Assembly: GCF_003007675.1 (NCBI RefSeq)
Contig: NZ_PXNP01000019.1
Span: 1 to 64,000 of the forward strand
Direction: 5' to 3'
Length of the DNA stretch: 64,000 bases
Origin: Marinobacter fuscus
GTDB taxonomy: Bacteria; Pseudomonadota; Gammaproteobacteria; Pseudomonadales; Oleiphilaceae
Shown: one piece after another, positions 1-9,276 of the stretch
Numbering within the stretch: the first letter of the stretch is position 1
Layout: every line of letters starts with the position of its first letter
The notes under the pieces: generated by a model
Database searches by the model: none
What the model was told of the DNA's origin: nothing
What the model saw: only the letters and a program-made list of their open reading frames with translations
Position numbers and translations under genes: made by a program

Positions 1-639
1 CAGGCACTGCGATTACTGAACCAGTATGGCGACCGCAGCGTTAAACCCCGGTTGTACAGCCTGCACGAACCGGAGGTGGTGTGTATCGCCAAAGGCAAGG
101 CCCGCACTCGCTATAAGTTCGGCTCCAAGGTCAGCGTGGTGACCACCGCCAAAGAGGGCTTCGTGTTGGATTGCCAGGCACTGGCCGGCAACCCCTACGA
201 TGGCCACACCGTCGATACGGCGCTCAAACGAGTGCTTCTGCATACCAGCAAGATGCCGGAGCATCTGCTGGCTGACCGTGGCTACCGAGGTAGCGAGAGC
301 ACATTCCTCTCCAAAATTCATATCACCGGCAAGCGGAGAGGACGCGGCAAAGCCCACCCCGATCAGCAACACCGGCGAAACAGTATCGAACCGATCATCG
401 GACATCTGAAAAGTGACGGCCTGATGTTCCGGAACTTCCTCAGAGGGTTTGCGGGAGACAAGATACACGCGGTTCTGTGCGGTGTGGGCCTGAACCTGAG
501 GAAGGTTTTGAGGAAGCTCGCCAAGCTTCTTTGGCTCTGCCAAAAGAAGAGGTATTTACGCCTGATTTTGGCTATTTTTTGTTCGACTCTGGCCTTGCCG
601 GAGGAATCAATGGAGACCGGTGAATTGCTGGTTATCTGA
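1..639 (+). CDS. IS5-like transposase, 3' part (cut by window start)
   Basis: The frame is open from base 1, so the start lies outside the window; the visible 212 residues are the C-terminal half of a DDE transposase. The segment ADRGYRG (about residues 92-98) carries the second catalytic Asp region, and RRNSIEPIIGHLK (about 124-136) carries the catalytic Glu, as in IS5-type (DDE_Tnp_1) transposases. It would cut and join the ends of its own IS. The reading frame stops at 637-639 and is immediately followed, in the same frame, by the tail of an unrelated enoyl-CoA hydratase gene, so the IS right end must lie close to 640-660. I could not identify its terminal inverted repeat because the left end is missing. 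Confidence 0.85.
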   Translation, partial: QALRLLNQYGDRSVKPRLYSLHEPEVVCIAKGKARTRYKFGSKVSVVTTAKEGFVLDCQALAGNPYDGHTVDTALKRVLLHTSKMPEHLLADRGYRGSESTFLSKIHITGKRRGRGKAHPDQQHRRNSIEPIIGHLKSDGLMFRNFLRGFAGDKIHAVLCGVGLNLRKVLRKLAKLLWLCQKKRYLRLILAIFCSTLALPEESMETGELLVI

Positions 640-657
640 AAGCGGCGTTTTTGCAGG

Positions 658-795
658 GCCGACTACGTAGAGGATCTGGATAGCACTTTAAGTTTTGAGG
701 CGAAGTGCCAGCAAATAGCCTTCAACACGGATGACTTTGCTGAAGGCATACGTGCACATCAGAGCAAGCAAAGGCCTGAATACAAAGGGCAATAA
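658..795 (+). pseudogene. Enoyl-CoA hydratase 3' remnant
   Basis: Reading from 658 gives about 45 residues that end in DFAEGIRAHQSKQRPEYKGQ followed by TAA at 793-795. This is the typical C-terminal tail of enoyl-CoA hydratase/isomerase proteins (the -DFxEGxxAFxEKRxPxFxGR pattern). There is no start or catalytic core: the rest has been replaced by the IS5-like element immediately upstream, so this is a truncated, dead gene end. It converges on the CoA ligase at 876. The short region between 796 and 875 holds no gene that I can see. Confidence 0.7.
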
Positions 796-875
796 ATAAT
801 GAGCACAGCAACACCCCAGTCCAGCCTTCGGCTAGTCTGAGGCGTGGACCCGGCACCTCTATAGATTTACCCTGC

Positions 876-2462
876 TCACTTAATAATCATTTTCCGGACA
901 GCCGACTTCAAAATCTTGTTAACAGACGAAATCGGCAAAGGTTCATCAACAAAAGTCACCGCAACAGGGCATTTGTAATGTGCAATAAACCCGCGACAAT
1001 GGTCCTTTATCTCCTGCTCGGTCGCACTGCCAGGCTCGGCCAACCTCACAACCGCATGAACAGCTTCGCCCCACTTTTCATGGGGAATCCCAATCACAGC
1101 GCACTCGACTACCCCCGGATATCGTGACAGTACATTCTCGACTTCAATCGGATAGACGTTTTCACCACCGCTGACAATCATATCTTTGATCCTGCCAGAC
1201 AAGAAAAGATATCCGCCTTCGTCAAAGTAACCACTATCCCCGGTGTAATACCAACCGTCACTCAAAACAGCATCTGTGAGTTCGGGCGCCCGCCAATACC
1301 CTTTCATCACGTTGGAGCCCTTTACTGCAATCTCACCGACCTGCCCGACAGGCAAAACCTTTCGCTGCGAATCTACAATGCGGACATGGTTATGGAACAC
1401 CGGGCGCCCTACAGATTCAAGACGTGTCAATCTTTCTGGTTCGAGAGAGTGGTCATCACCGTCGAGCACGCAAACCACGGGCGATGCTTCGGTCATACCA
1501 TAAGACTGGGCAAACGAAACGCCGGGCAATTCATTCAAGGCCCGCTCAAGCAAAGCAACCGGCATCGGTGCCGCGCCATAGGTAATCAGGCGAAGACTGG
1601 AAAATTCAAAGTCAGAAAACTGAGGATGTTCGAGCATCATCTGCAACATAGTGGGAACTATCTGCATGGTGTTGATGCGGTACCGTTGCACTGCATCCAT
1701 GACGGCCATCACGTCAAACCGAGACAAAATTACAGAATGGGTACCAGTCATGGTGGCGGTGAAAACGCGGGATCCTGCTGCCGTATGGAACAAAGGGCTA
1801 GCCAGCAAGTGGGTTTCCCGCTCCGTCATCCGATACCAGGACAATCCCCCCAAGGCGTTTGTAAACTGGTTATTATGAGTAAGCATGACTCCCTTTGATC
1901 GTCCCGTCGTGCCACCGGTATAGAAAATCAAAAGGGTGTCATCACCACTACTACCGAAGGAACACTGTGGCTGAGGTGAAGACAAAAGATTTTCGTAACC
2001 TTCCATACTTTCCGGAGGTGCACCATTACCGGCATAGATGACGGTCTTCAACCAAGGGCAGGCATCCATCAGCAGTTGAGCCTGTTCAATGTGATGTTCG
2101 TCTACTAACAAGAGCTCAGGCCGGGCATCTTCCATACAGGCAATCATCTCAGCGGTAGAGAGCCGGAAATTCAGAGGTAACGCGATAGCACCTGCTTTGG
2201 GGGCAGCGAAAAAAAGCTCAAAACACCAATGCGAATTGAAACCCAGATAGGCGACGCGGTCCCCCGCAACAATTCCTTTCGCGGCTAAAACCTCTGCAAA
2301 GTTGCAACAGCGCTCATAAGTCTCTCGCCAGCAGAAAGTTCGATCTTCAAATGTTATAGAAGGGCTGTCCGGCCAGAGCTCGGCGGCCCTCTCCAACAGA
2401 TTCTGAACGGCGATAGATGATGGTTGCCCTGAGTCGCAACCAAGTTTTGCTGAAGACATCAT
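876..2462 (-). CDS. AMP-forming acyl-CoA ligase
   Basis: A 528-residue adenylate-forming enzyme that would activate a carboxylic acid to its CoA thioester with ATP. The P-loop-like motif YTGGTTGRSKGV lies at about residues 181-192, the YTGDSGYFDEGGY and GRIKDMIVSGGENVYP segments at about 397-430, and the C-terminal catalytic Lys in SVNKILKSAVRK near 519. Start is the ATG at 2460-2462 behind GGGAG. Last gene of the long minus-strand run; 60 bp separate it from the MBL hydrolase upstream. The family does not reveal the substrate; medium-chain, branched or aryl acids are all possible. Confidence 0.85.
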   Translation of the reverse strand: MMSSAKLGCDSGQPSSIAVQNLLERAAELWPDSPSITFEDRTFCWRETYERCCNFAEVLAAKGIVAGDRVAYLGFNSHWCFELFFAAPKAGAIALPLNFRLSTAEMIACMEDARPELLLVDEHHIEQAQLLMDACPWLKTVIYAGNGAPPESMEGYENLLSSPQPQCSFGSSGDDTLLIFYTGGTTGRSKGVMLTHNNQFTNALGGLSWYRMTERETHLLASPLFHTAAGSRVFTATMTGTHSVILSRFDVMAVMDAVQRYRINTMQIVPTMLQMMLEHPQFSDFEFSSLRLITYGAAPMPVALLERALNELPGVSFAQSYGMTEASPVVCVLDGDDHSLEPERLTRLESVGRPVFHNHVRIVDSQRKVLPVGQVGEIAVKGSNVMKGYWRAPELTDAVLSDGWYYTGDSGYFDEGGYLFLSGRIKDMIVSGGENVYPIEVENVLSRYPGVVECAVIGIPHEKWGEAVHAVVRLAEPGSATEQEIKDHCRGFIAHYKCPVAVTFVDEPLPISSVNKILKSAVRKMIIK

Positions 2463-2522
2463 AACTCCCGATAAAATTTATTTTTTATGCAATATCAAGC
2501 ACGGCTTTGACCCGGCTTATGT

Positions 2523-3572
2523 CTACCTTAGTCCGTACCAATGAGCGCCCCGAGCATCGACGGAAAACCCAACTGTTCCCTCACTGATAAGATAATTCAG
2601 GCAGGCCAGAGCTTCGCCTGTCGCAAGATTAAAGATCATGAAGTGATCGTGATTTATGTGGCGACCGAAGATCACCTCAAACAGATCGACAACTCTCTTG
2701 GGCCCTTCTAACAACGCATTCCGTAAACGATTGAAAGCTTGCTCCTGGCTATGCAGCAAGCTATCAATCCGTGCGTGCAACCCTTCAAAACAGCGCTGGT
2801 GGGCTGGCAATACGAGCACATCATCTGGCACTTCGTTTTTGAGTTTTCGCAATGAGGCAAGCCAATCCTCCATCGGATTTGCATTGGGCTCTAAAGGAGT
2901 TACCGATACGTTGGATGAGATTCCCGGCAGCACCTGATCCCCCGAAATGAACAACCCGCTCTTTTCTGAATAAAGACATGCATGCTCTGGAGAGTGGCCG
3001 CTTCCAATGATCACTTTCCACTCATGGCCACCAAATTGGTGACACTGGCCTTCTTCAAGGCGCCTGTAGCTGCGGGGCAAACGGTAGATACGCTTGCCAT
3101 AATTTGGATAGTGGTCCAGGTAACCCTGGATGGCATCATCGGACCAACCTGCCGCGATCTGAAATGCTCTAAAGTCATCGGGCGTTTGATCGTCCTCAGC
3201 ATGGGAGATCATTGTCTGACAGGTATGATACTCCGTCCGGGTCATCCAGAACTCTTCAGCGCCGCTCTCCATCAACCAGCCAGCCAAACCGACATGGTCT
3301 GGGTGCAAGTGGGTGACAATAACGCGCTTGATACGCATTCCATTCGGCATCTGAGCCATGAGAGCGCCCCAGGCATCTCTGGCTTCCTGAGTATTCATGC
3401 CGGTATCAACCAGAGTAAAACCATCTGCATCTTGCAGCAGCCAGACATTGATGTGATTCAGCTTACCCGCCAGCGGGATGCGAGCCCAATGCACATTCGG
3501 CGCCACCTCCAGCATTTCTGCAGGGCCGGGGCTGTGCCTTGCACCCTGAATCTTCGAAGCCAACTCAGACAT
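2523..3572 (-). CDS. MBL-fold metallo-hydrolase
   Basis: A 349-residue metallo-beta-lactamase-fold hydrolase. The di-metal site is complete: HLHPDH at about residues 88-93, the later His in GSGHSPEH, the bridging Asp in ISGDQV and the final His in LPAHQ. The C-terminal ~90 residues resemble the winged domain of the larger MBL hydrolases. The ATG at 3570-3572 is preferred over an upstream start because it follows GAGGAG at good spacing and overlaps the end of the upstream CoA ligase by only 8 bp, indicating translational coupling. Between two CoA ligases it may be a thioesterase or lactonase serving the same pathway; this is inference. Confidence 0.8.
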   Translation of the reverse strand: MSELASKIQGARHSPGPAEMLEVAPNVHWARIPLAGKLNHINVWLLQDADGFTLVDTGMNTQEARDAWGALMAQMPNGMRIKRVIVTHLHPDHVGLAGWLMESGAEEFWMTRTEYHTCQTMISHAEDDQTPDDFRAFQIAAGWSDDAIQGYLDHYPNYGKRIYRLPRSYRRLEEGQCHQFGGHEWKVIIGSGHSPEHACLYSEKSGLFISGDQVLPGISSNVSVTPLEPNANPMEDWLASLRKLKNEVPDDVLVLPAHQRCFEGLHARIDSLLHSQEQAFNRLRNALLEGPKRVVDLFEVIFGRHINHDHFMIFNLATGEALACLNYLISEGTVGFSVDARGAHWYGLR

Positions 3573-5241
3573 TAGCTGCGCTCTCCTCGAACGCTTCGTC
3601 CTGCAGTTTTCTCCACATAATTTTTCCCGTACCGGATTTGGGCAGTGCATCTACGATGTGTACAGAGGTAGGCACTTTGTAAACCGCCATGTTCTCCCTG
3701 CACCAGGCAATAATATCGGCCTCGGAGAGGTTCTCAGGAGCGCCCACCTTCAGAACAACCAGCGCCCGCGCAGTTTCGCCCCGTTTGGGGTCTGGTGCTC
3801 CAATCACGCAGGCCTCCTGTATATGCGGGTGACCATACATAATGCTCTCGACTTCCGCCGGCCACACCTTGAACCCAGAGGCATTGATCATCCGTTTGAG
3901 ACGGTCAACCATGAAGAAATAGCCTTCATCATCGATATAACCCAGATCCCCTGTGCGCAGGAATCGATTACCATCGAGTTCGATAAAGGTCTTCTCCGTG
4001 GCTTCAGGATTGTTCCAGTAGCGGAGCATCACCTGATTGCCGTGCAGAACGATTTCACCTGTCTCGCCCTGCGACAACTCTTTGAGCGTGGCCGGATCGA
4101 TAATTCGTGCATCCACGTTAAAACTGGGGATGCCAAGGCACTGGCGCTTACCACGCTCGATCGGATTGCCAAGAATAAAGGCCGCCGTTTCGCTCAGCCC
4201 GTATGCTTCGTTGTAGGAGATGCCGAATTCATCCCGCAACTTCTTCGAGATTGCTTCCGGCATTGCTGCACCGCCGCCCATCAATCGAGTCAGGCTTGAA
4301 ACGTCCCGCCCTGCCAGCGCGGGGTTCGAAAAGAAATCCACAATCATTGAAGGCGGCGCACTCCAGACATTCACCCCGTAACGCTCAATCAGTGTCAGTG
4401 CAACATCACGATCCCAGCGCTGCATCAACACAGAAGTGGCGCCGGTCAGCAGGGGTGAGTTCATACCGCCCTGCATGCCCAGGAAATGAAACAGGGGAGC
4501 TATCGCCAGAGCGGTCTGTGCAGAAGAGCCACCTCGCCAGATCTTTGAGCTCTCAATCGATGCCATCACAGTGAAATGGGAGTGAACACATCCCTTTGGG
4601 TTTCCAGTAGTACCAGAGGTATAACCGATCACGGCCAAATCTTCACTGCATCCAGAAAACTCCATCGGCTCGTGGCTCTGGGCCAGCGCATCCGTCCATA
4701 GAACAATACCAGCACCGGAATGCTGAACCCGGGGTTCCTGCACCGCAGCCGGAAGGTTGAGATCCGTATCCTCCTTAATGAAATCAGAATAGGCGTGGAC
4801 AATCAGATGATCCAGATCCCCGGCAAACAACAGTGGCTCAGCGTTACTGAACAACTCCTGTGCAGCAAGGGCCACCCGGGCGCCACTGTCGGTAACACAA
4901 TAGCGAAGCTCCTCGCCCAGGTTCATCGGGTTAACCGGCACCACCACACCCTGTGCGCGCAAGACGGCATAGTAACCGATCACGAACTGAGGGCAGTTCT
5001 GCGAATACAGTGCCACCCTGTCGCCGGGCTTAACCCCGCACACTTTCTGCAGGTAACCGGCCAGTAACTCGACCTGTTCAGACAATTCAGAGTACGTCAA
5101 CACAGTGTCATAAAACACGATCGCTGGCTTGTCGGGGTAACGCCCGGTGGCGACCTCCAGGTTGTAGTACAAGCTCGTCTTTGGGACATGAAGCTCTCTG
5201 GGGAAGCCCTTGGGCCAATACTCGGTTGTCGCAGCACTCAT
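3565..5241 (-). CDS. AMP-forming long-chain-type acyl-CoA ligase
   Basis: A 558-residue adenylate-forming ligase of the long-chain fatty acid/alkanoate CoA ligase type. YTSGTTGNPKGC at about residues 207-218 is the phosphate-binding motif, RTGDLGYIDDEGYF near 430 is the ATP-binding/hinge region, and PKSGTGKIMWRKL near 533-545 contains the adenylation Lys. Start ATG 5239-5241 follows AGGAG at 9 bp. It overlaps the MBL hydrolase gene, so the two are co-translated. Predicted cytosolic; forms acyl-CoA for the dehydrogenase encoded just upstream (5299-6450). Confidence 0.85.
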   Translation of the reverse strand: MSAATTEYWPKGFPRELHVPKTSLYYNLEVATGRYPDKPAIVFYDTVLTYSELSEQVELLAGYLQKVCGVKPGDRVALYSQNCPQFVIGYYAVLRAQGVVVPVNPMNLGEELRYCVTDSGARVALAAQELFSNAEPLLFAGDLDHLIVHAYSDFIKEDTDLNLPAAVQEPRVQHSGAGIVLWTDALAQSHEPMEFSGCSEDLAVIGYTSGTTGNPKGCVHSHFTVMASIESSKIWRGGSSAQTALAIAPLFHFLGMQGGMNSPLLTGATSVLMQRWDRDVALTLIERYGVNVWSAPPSMIVDFFSNPALAGRDVSSLTRLMGGGAAMPEAISKKLRDEFGISYNEAYGLSETAAFILGNPIERGKRQCLGIPSFNVDARIIDPATLKELSQGETGEIVLHGNQVMLRYWNNPEATEKTFIELDGNRFLRTGDLGYIDDEGYFFMVDRLKRMINASGFKVWPAEVESIMYGHPHIQEACVIGAPDPKRGETARALVVLKVGAPENLSEADIIAWCRENMAVYKVPTSVHIVDALPKSGTGKIMWRKLQDEAFEESAANV

Positions 5242-5298
5242 ATTTATTCTCCTGCGTTAACGTCTCTTATCTCAATTTCCGGAACTCTGACTTCATAG

Positions 5299-6450
5299 TC
5301 AGAACATTTTTCTCGCAATCAGCTCTTTCATGATCTCGTTAGAGCCGCCATAGATCTTGCTGACTCGGGCATTGGCGTACATCTTCGCAATCGGATATTC
5401 GAGGATATAGCCGTAACCGCCATGCAACTGGAGGCACTCGTCAATCACTTCGCAGTTCTTTTGGGTAGCCCACCACTTCGCCATCGCTGCAGTCGTTGTA
5501 TCAAGCTCGCCGGCCAACAATTGCATCATGCACTGGTCAACAAACGTCGTCGCAATGGTGGCAACCGTCTGACATTCAGCAAGTTTGAAGCGGGTGTTCT
5601 GCATCTGGCTGAGGCTCTGGCCGAACACTTCCCGCTGACTCACATATTCACGGGTAAACTCAATGGCCCGATGCATGCTCGCTTGGGCACCCAGAGCGAT
5701 GATCATCCGCTCCTGCGGCAGCTGCTGCATCAGCTGAACAAAACCCTTTCCTTCCTCTGCACCGAGCAAGTTGCTGACTGGCACCCGGACTTCATCAAAA
5801 AAAAGTTCTGCCGTGTCCTGGGCTTTCTGACCAATTTTCTCCAGCAACTTACCCCGGCGGAAACCTTCAACCTCATCCGTCTCAACCATGATGAGTGAAA
5901 TCCCCTTTGCCCCCAGTTCTGGGTTGGTCTTGGCAACAACGCAAATCAGGTTGGCGTGGTAGCCATTGGTGATGAACGTCTTTGAACCGTTAATGACATA
6001 GTGTTTTCCATCCCGGGCCGCCTTGGTCCGAACACTTTTAAGATCGGAACCAACCCCTGGCTCAGACATCGCAATCGCAGCCACCAACTCACCGGTTGCC
6101 ATGCGTGGCAGCCATTTCTGCTTCTGCTCTTCACTTCCATAGGCGAGGATATAGTGCGACACAATGCCGTTATGCACACCAATACCAAAGTTGACCAAGG
6201 CCCGTGTAATTTCGATGTTGATGATGGCCTCATGGGTAAAATCACCGCCGCCACCTCCGTATTGCTCCGGAATACTTGCACACAGCAGGCCCATTTCACC
6301 GGCGCGGGACCAGGCCTCTCGATCAACAAACCCCTGCTTTCCCCAGCGGTCCTGATTAGGCACAAATTCCTTTTCCAGGAACTTGCGTACCGAATCACGA
6401 AAAATTTCCAGCTCTTCAGTCATCCACGGAGATCTGTACTGTTGGCCCAA
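5299..6450 (-). CDS. Acyl-CoA dehydrogenase (long-chain/isovaleryl type)
   Basis: FAD enzyme oxidising an acyl-CoA to the trans-2-enoyl-CoA and passing electrons to ETF. The family signatures are present: AIAMSEPGVGSDL, FITNGYHANL, the helix with EFTREYVSQREVFGQ, and the C-terminal LQLHGGYGYI and IYGGSNEIMKELIARK. The Glu in EFTREYV is where long-chain and isovaleryl-CoA dehydrogenases carry their base, while the position used by medium-chain enzymes is Gly, as expected for that type. The start is probably the TTG at 6448-6450 (GAGAGG seven bases upstream; 383 residues, the usual family size); the in-frame ATG at 6421-6423 is an alternative. A 104 bp gap separates it from the MFS gene. Confidence 0.85.
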   Translation of the reverse strand: MGQQYRSPWMTEELEIFRDSVRKFLEKEFVPNQDRWGKQGFVDREAWSRAGEMGLLCASIPEQYGGGGGDFTHEAIINIEITRALVNFGIGVHNGIVSHYILAYGSEEQKQKWLPRMATGELVAAIAMSEPGVGSDLKSVRTKAARDGKHYVINGSKTFITNGYHANLICVVAKTNPELGAKGISLIMVETDEVEGFRRGKLLEKIGQKAQDTAELFFDEVRVPVSNLLGAEEGKGFVQLMQQLPQERMIIALGAQASMHRAIEFTREYVSQREVFGQSLSQMQNTRFKLAECQTVATIATTFVDQCMMQLLAGELDTTTAAMAKWWATQKNCEVIDECLQLHGGYGYILEYPIAKMYANARVSKIYGGSNEIMKELIARKMF

Positions 6451-6554
6451 AATCTTGTCCTCTCTATTTGTTATGCAGGCCACTTGGCTCAAAAACTCGA
6501 CTCCAGAGTAAAAGCCAAACAGACTTTTCCCAATGGCAATAATGGGTGTTTTGA

Positions 6555-8114
6555 TTAGCAATTCTGGTACCGGCTACCGCTTGCACCCTTCATCAGCCAG
6601 GCTGGCAACAGTGCAAACCCAAAAATCAATGCCAGAACCAGAAAGCTATCCCTGAAACCACTCTCATACCCCTGAAACCAGACCAACTCCCCCAACTGAT
6701 AGCGAGCAAACATCCCAACAAGCTCCGGGCTGAGACCAACCACCTGATACCCATTTTCAATGGCAGTGAGCCATTGACTGGTTACAACATTTCCTGATGT
6801 CTGGGTGCTGGCGATCGCTGCTGCGTGAAAAGAACTGCGCCACTCCAGAACAACAGCCAGTACGTTCACCCCGACAGCGCCGCCTAACTGCCGAGCAAAG
6901 TTGTTTGCTCCGGCTCCCTGACTCAGTAAATGATCCGGAAGCACCTTTAACGACCCGGTACTCAGAGACGGCATTCCCAGCCCCAGTCCCAAGCGCCCCA
7001 CCAGCACCCAGCCGCCCAGAACCCAGGGCAAGGTGCTTACATCCACCTTCGCCAGTTCCCAGCAGGACCAGGCAAAGAGCATCACACCTGAAGCAATCAG
7101 GATACGAGCCGGATAGAGGTCACTCATTTTGCCGGCAATCGGAAAAATGAACCCCATCGCAAGTCCCGCGGGCATCAACAGAAGGCCTGAGGCTGTCGCT
7201 GTGAAACCCTGAATTTCCTGTACAAACAAAGGCACCAGATAGGTTGAACCAAACAGCCCGGCACCGTAACAAAAGGCCACCAAAGACCCTGCCGCAAACC
7301 CGGGGTTGGCAAAGATCCTCACTGCCAGAAGTGCTTTGTCACTTCGCCACTCCCAAGCGATAAAGACCACGGCAGCAGCCAGTGCGAGCGCTCCGCCCCC
7401 CACAATCGAAAACGAAGTCCAACCCAGACGCTGACCGTTCGACAGCGTCCACAACAACGCAGAAAGAGCAATGCACAACAGGAGAAACCCGCCCCAATCA
7501 AAGGGGCTGCGCACGGAGTCTGACTCCCGGTCAGGCGCAAAAAAGAGCGCCAGAACTATGCCAACGAGACACGCTGGTAGCGGCAGAAAAAAAACAGCCC
7601 GCCAGCTCATCAGATCAACAAGAAAGCCCCCCAAGGCAGGGCCAACAGCGGGCCCAAGAATAACGCCCAGGCCATAAACCCCCATCCCTAGCCCCCGTTG
7701 ATCCGACGGAAAAACCCGGAAAATAACAGTCATAGCCAAGGGCTGAATAATGCCCGCCATCGCCCCCTGCACCACCCGGGAAACAATGACCATATCTTCG
7801 TGCACGCTCATGCCGCCAATCGCCGCCGCAAGGATGAAAATGACCATCGCACCGATATAAGCCGCCTTCATCCCGAAGGATTCAAGCACCCACGAACTCA
7901 ACAGCATAAAAGACGCCATGGCCGCCAGAAATCCAGTCGAAAGCCACTGAGCCTTGGTTTGGGCAATTCCAAAATTCCCCATAATGTCCGGAATGGCTAC
8001 GTTAACGATGGTTGCCGCAAGCGTCATCGATAAAGTACCAAGCATGACTGTCAAAGTGCTTAGCCACTTGTAGGCAGGCCCGTAGCGATCAAACAGCTGA
8101 TCAATCCCGGACAC
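6555..8114 (-). CDS. DHA2-family MFS efflux transporter (EmrB/QacA type)
   Basis: About 519 residues with roughly 14 hydrophobic helices, the size and pattern of the drug:H+ antiporter-2 family. Segments such as GIIQPLAMTVIFRVFP, YGLGVILGPAVGPALGG (motif C, specific for antiporters) and RQLGGAVGVNV are characteristic. A GTG start at 8112-8114 is preferred to the TTG at 8123 because GGAGG sits 8 bp before the GTG and directly against the TTG. The gene overlaps the end of the HlyD gene, as emrA-emrB pairs do. In the inner membrane it would export an organic, possibly acidic or lipophilic compound together with the HlyD protein. Confidence 0.85.
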   Translation of the reverse strand: MSGIDQLFDRYGPAYKWLSTLTVMLGTLSMTLAATIVNVAIPDIMGNFGIAQTKAQWLSTGFLAAMASFMLLSSWVLESFGMKAAYIGAMVIFILAAAIGGMSVHEDMVIVSRVVQGAMAGIIQPLAMTVIFRVFPSDQRGLGMGVYGLGVILGPAVGPALGGFLVDLMSWRAVFFLPLPACLVGIVLALFFAPDRESDSVRSPFDWGGFLLLCIALSALLWTLSNGQRLGWTSFSIVGGGALALAAAVVFIAWEWRSDKALLAVRIFANPGFAAGSLVAFCYGAGLFGSTYLVPLFVQEIQGFTATASGLLLMPAGLAMGFIFPIAGKMSDLYPARILIASGVMLFAWSCWELAKVDVSTLPWVLGGWVLVGRLGLGLGMPSLSTGSLKVLPDHLLSQGAGANNFARQLGGAVGVNVLAVVLEWRSSFHAAAIASTQTSGNVVTSQWLTAIENGYQVVGLSPELVGMFARYQLGELVWFQGYESGFRDSFLVLALIFGFALLPAWLMKGASGSRYQNC

Positions 8115-9213
8115 GTATTCCAACCTCCACCATCATGCCCGGACGTAGCCGCGGGTCAGGCGCATCAAAGCGAATGCGAACAGGTATACGCTGGGTGGTT
8201 TTCGTGAAATTGCCACTGGGATTCGGGCTCGGAATCAGCGCAAACTCGCTCGTAGTTGCATAGCCAACACGGGTAACCTCTCCCTGGAATGTTTTCTCCG
8301 GCATAGCATCTACCGTGATAATCGCCGCCTGACCCGGAGAAATTTTCCGTATGACGGTTTCCTTGACATTAGCCTCCACCCAAAGAGAGTCTGGTGAATA
8401 GGCAAGCATCAGCGTCTGCCCCACCTGCACAAACTCACCCTGCTCGACGAAAACCTTGGCAACCCGACCAGGCAGCGGGCTGAGCACACTATGATCCTCA
8501 AGTCTCAGTCGAAGCCTTTGCTCCTCTGCATCGAGCTCGGCAATTTCCTGAGTGACGACACCCTTTTGGCCGGCAAGCACACCCTTGCGCGCCAAAGAGG
8601 CTCGGGCCTTCTCCAAAGCCGCATTGGTTGATCGAAGCTCACTGCCCGCGAAACTGACTTTGACATCTGCTTGCTGGCGACGATACGTAGCATCTGCGAG
8701 CTGCTGGGCCGAAACCATCGCGTTTGCGGTCATGCCCTCCAGGCGCCTCAAATCAGCCGCCGCCTTCTCAAGTTCAAGCTTGGCTTGATTGAGTTCTATC
8801 TGAGCCCTGGCTACTGCTTCTTCAGCCAGAAACAATTCGGCCCGGTCTACAGCTTCGACATAGGCCAGTTCCGCATCCAGGCGGTCCAGCTCAGCGCGCA
8901 ACGTGGCCTGACGGCTAACCAGAACTTTCAGCTCAAGACGGAGCTCTCCGCTATCAATAGTCACCAGAGGCTGAGACTTTAAGATCTCATCGCCCTCGTC
9001 AACCGCGACCTGATCCAACCATCCGGGTAACCTGGACGCTACGGCGACCATGTCGCTCTTGATGCGTGCGTCCACTACGTGCACGTGACTCATCCGGTAA
9101 AAAAGCCACTGGGCGACAACCACCAACAGCACGCCAAGCAAGGCCAGAGTGACAACAAGCTTCGTTGTCACTCTACCTCGATTGTGCGAAATCCCGATCA
9201 CAGGGTTGGGCAT
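8101..9213 (-). CDS. HlyD/EmrA-type membrane fusion protein
   Basis: A 370-residue periplasmic adaptor. One membrane helix lies near the N-terminus (about residues 17-37, rich in Leu/Val), then a lipoyl-like half (VDEGDEILKSQPLVTID), a long charged coiled coil at about 90-225, and the second lipoyl half (SPLPGRVAKVFVEQGEFVQVG) with a beta-barrel domain. It partners the MFS protein whose gene overlaps it to build an EmrAB-like pump through an outer-membrane channel encoded elsewhere. It lies only 63 bp behind the citramalyl-CoA lyase gene, so efflux may be co-expressed with the acid-degrading enzymes. Confidence 0.85.
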   Translation of the reverse strand: MPNPVIGISHNRGRVTTKLVVTLALLGVLLVVVAQWLFYRMSHVHVVDARIKSDMVAVASRLPGWLDQVAVDEGDEILKSQPLVTIDSGELRLELKVLVSRQATLRAELDRLDAELAYVEAVDRAELFLAEEAVARAQIELNQAKLELEKAAADLRRLEGMTANAMVSAQQLADATYRRQQADVKVSFAGSELRSTNAALEKARASLARKGVLAGQKGVVTQEIAELDAEEQRLRLRLEDHSVLSPLPGRVAKVFVEQGEFVQVGQTLMLAYSPDSLWVEANVKETVIRKISPGQAAIITVDAMPEKTFQGEVTRVGYATTSEFALIPSPNPSGNFTKTTQRIPVRIRFDAPDPRLRPGMMVEVGIRVRD

Positions 9214-9276
9214 GGTCTCGTCCTTTGTGCCATTCTTGTGGACTAAAACGTCATATGACTAGGGCGGCATCAAGGC

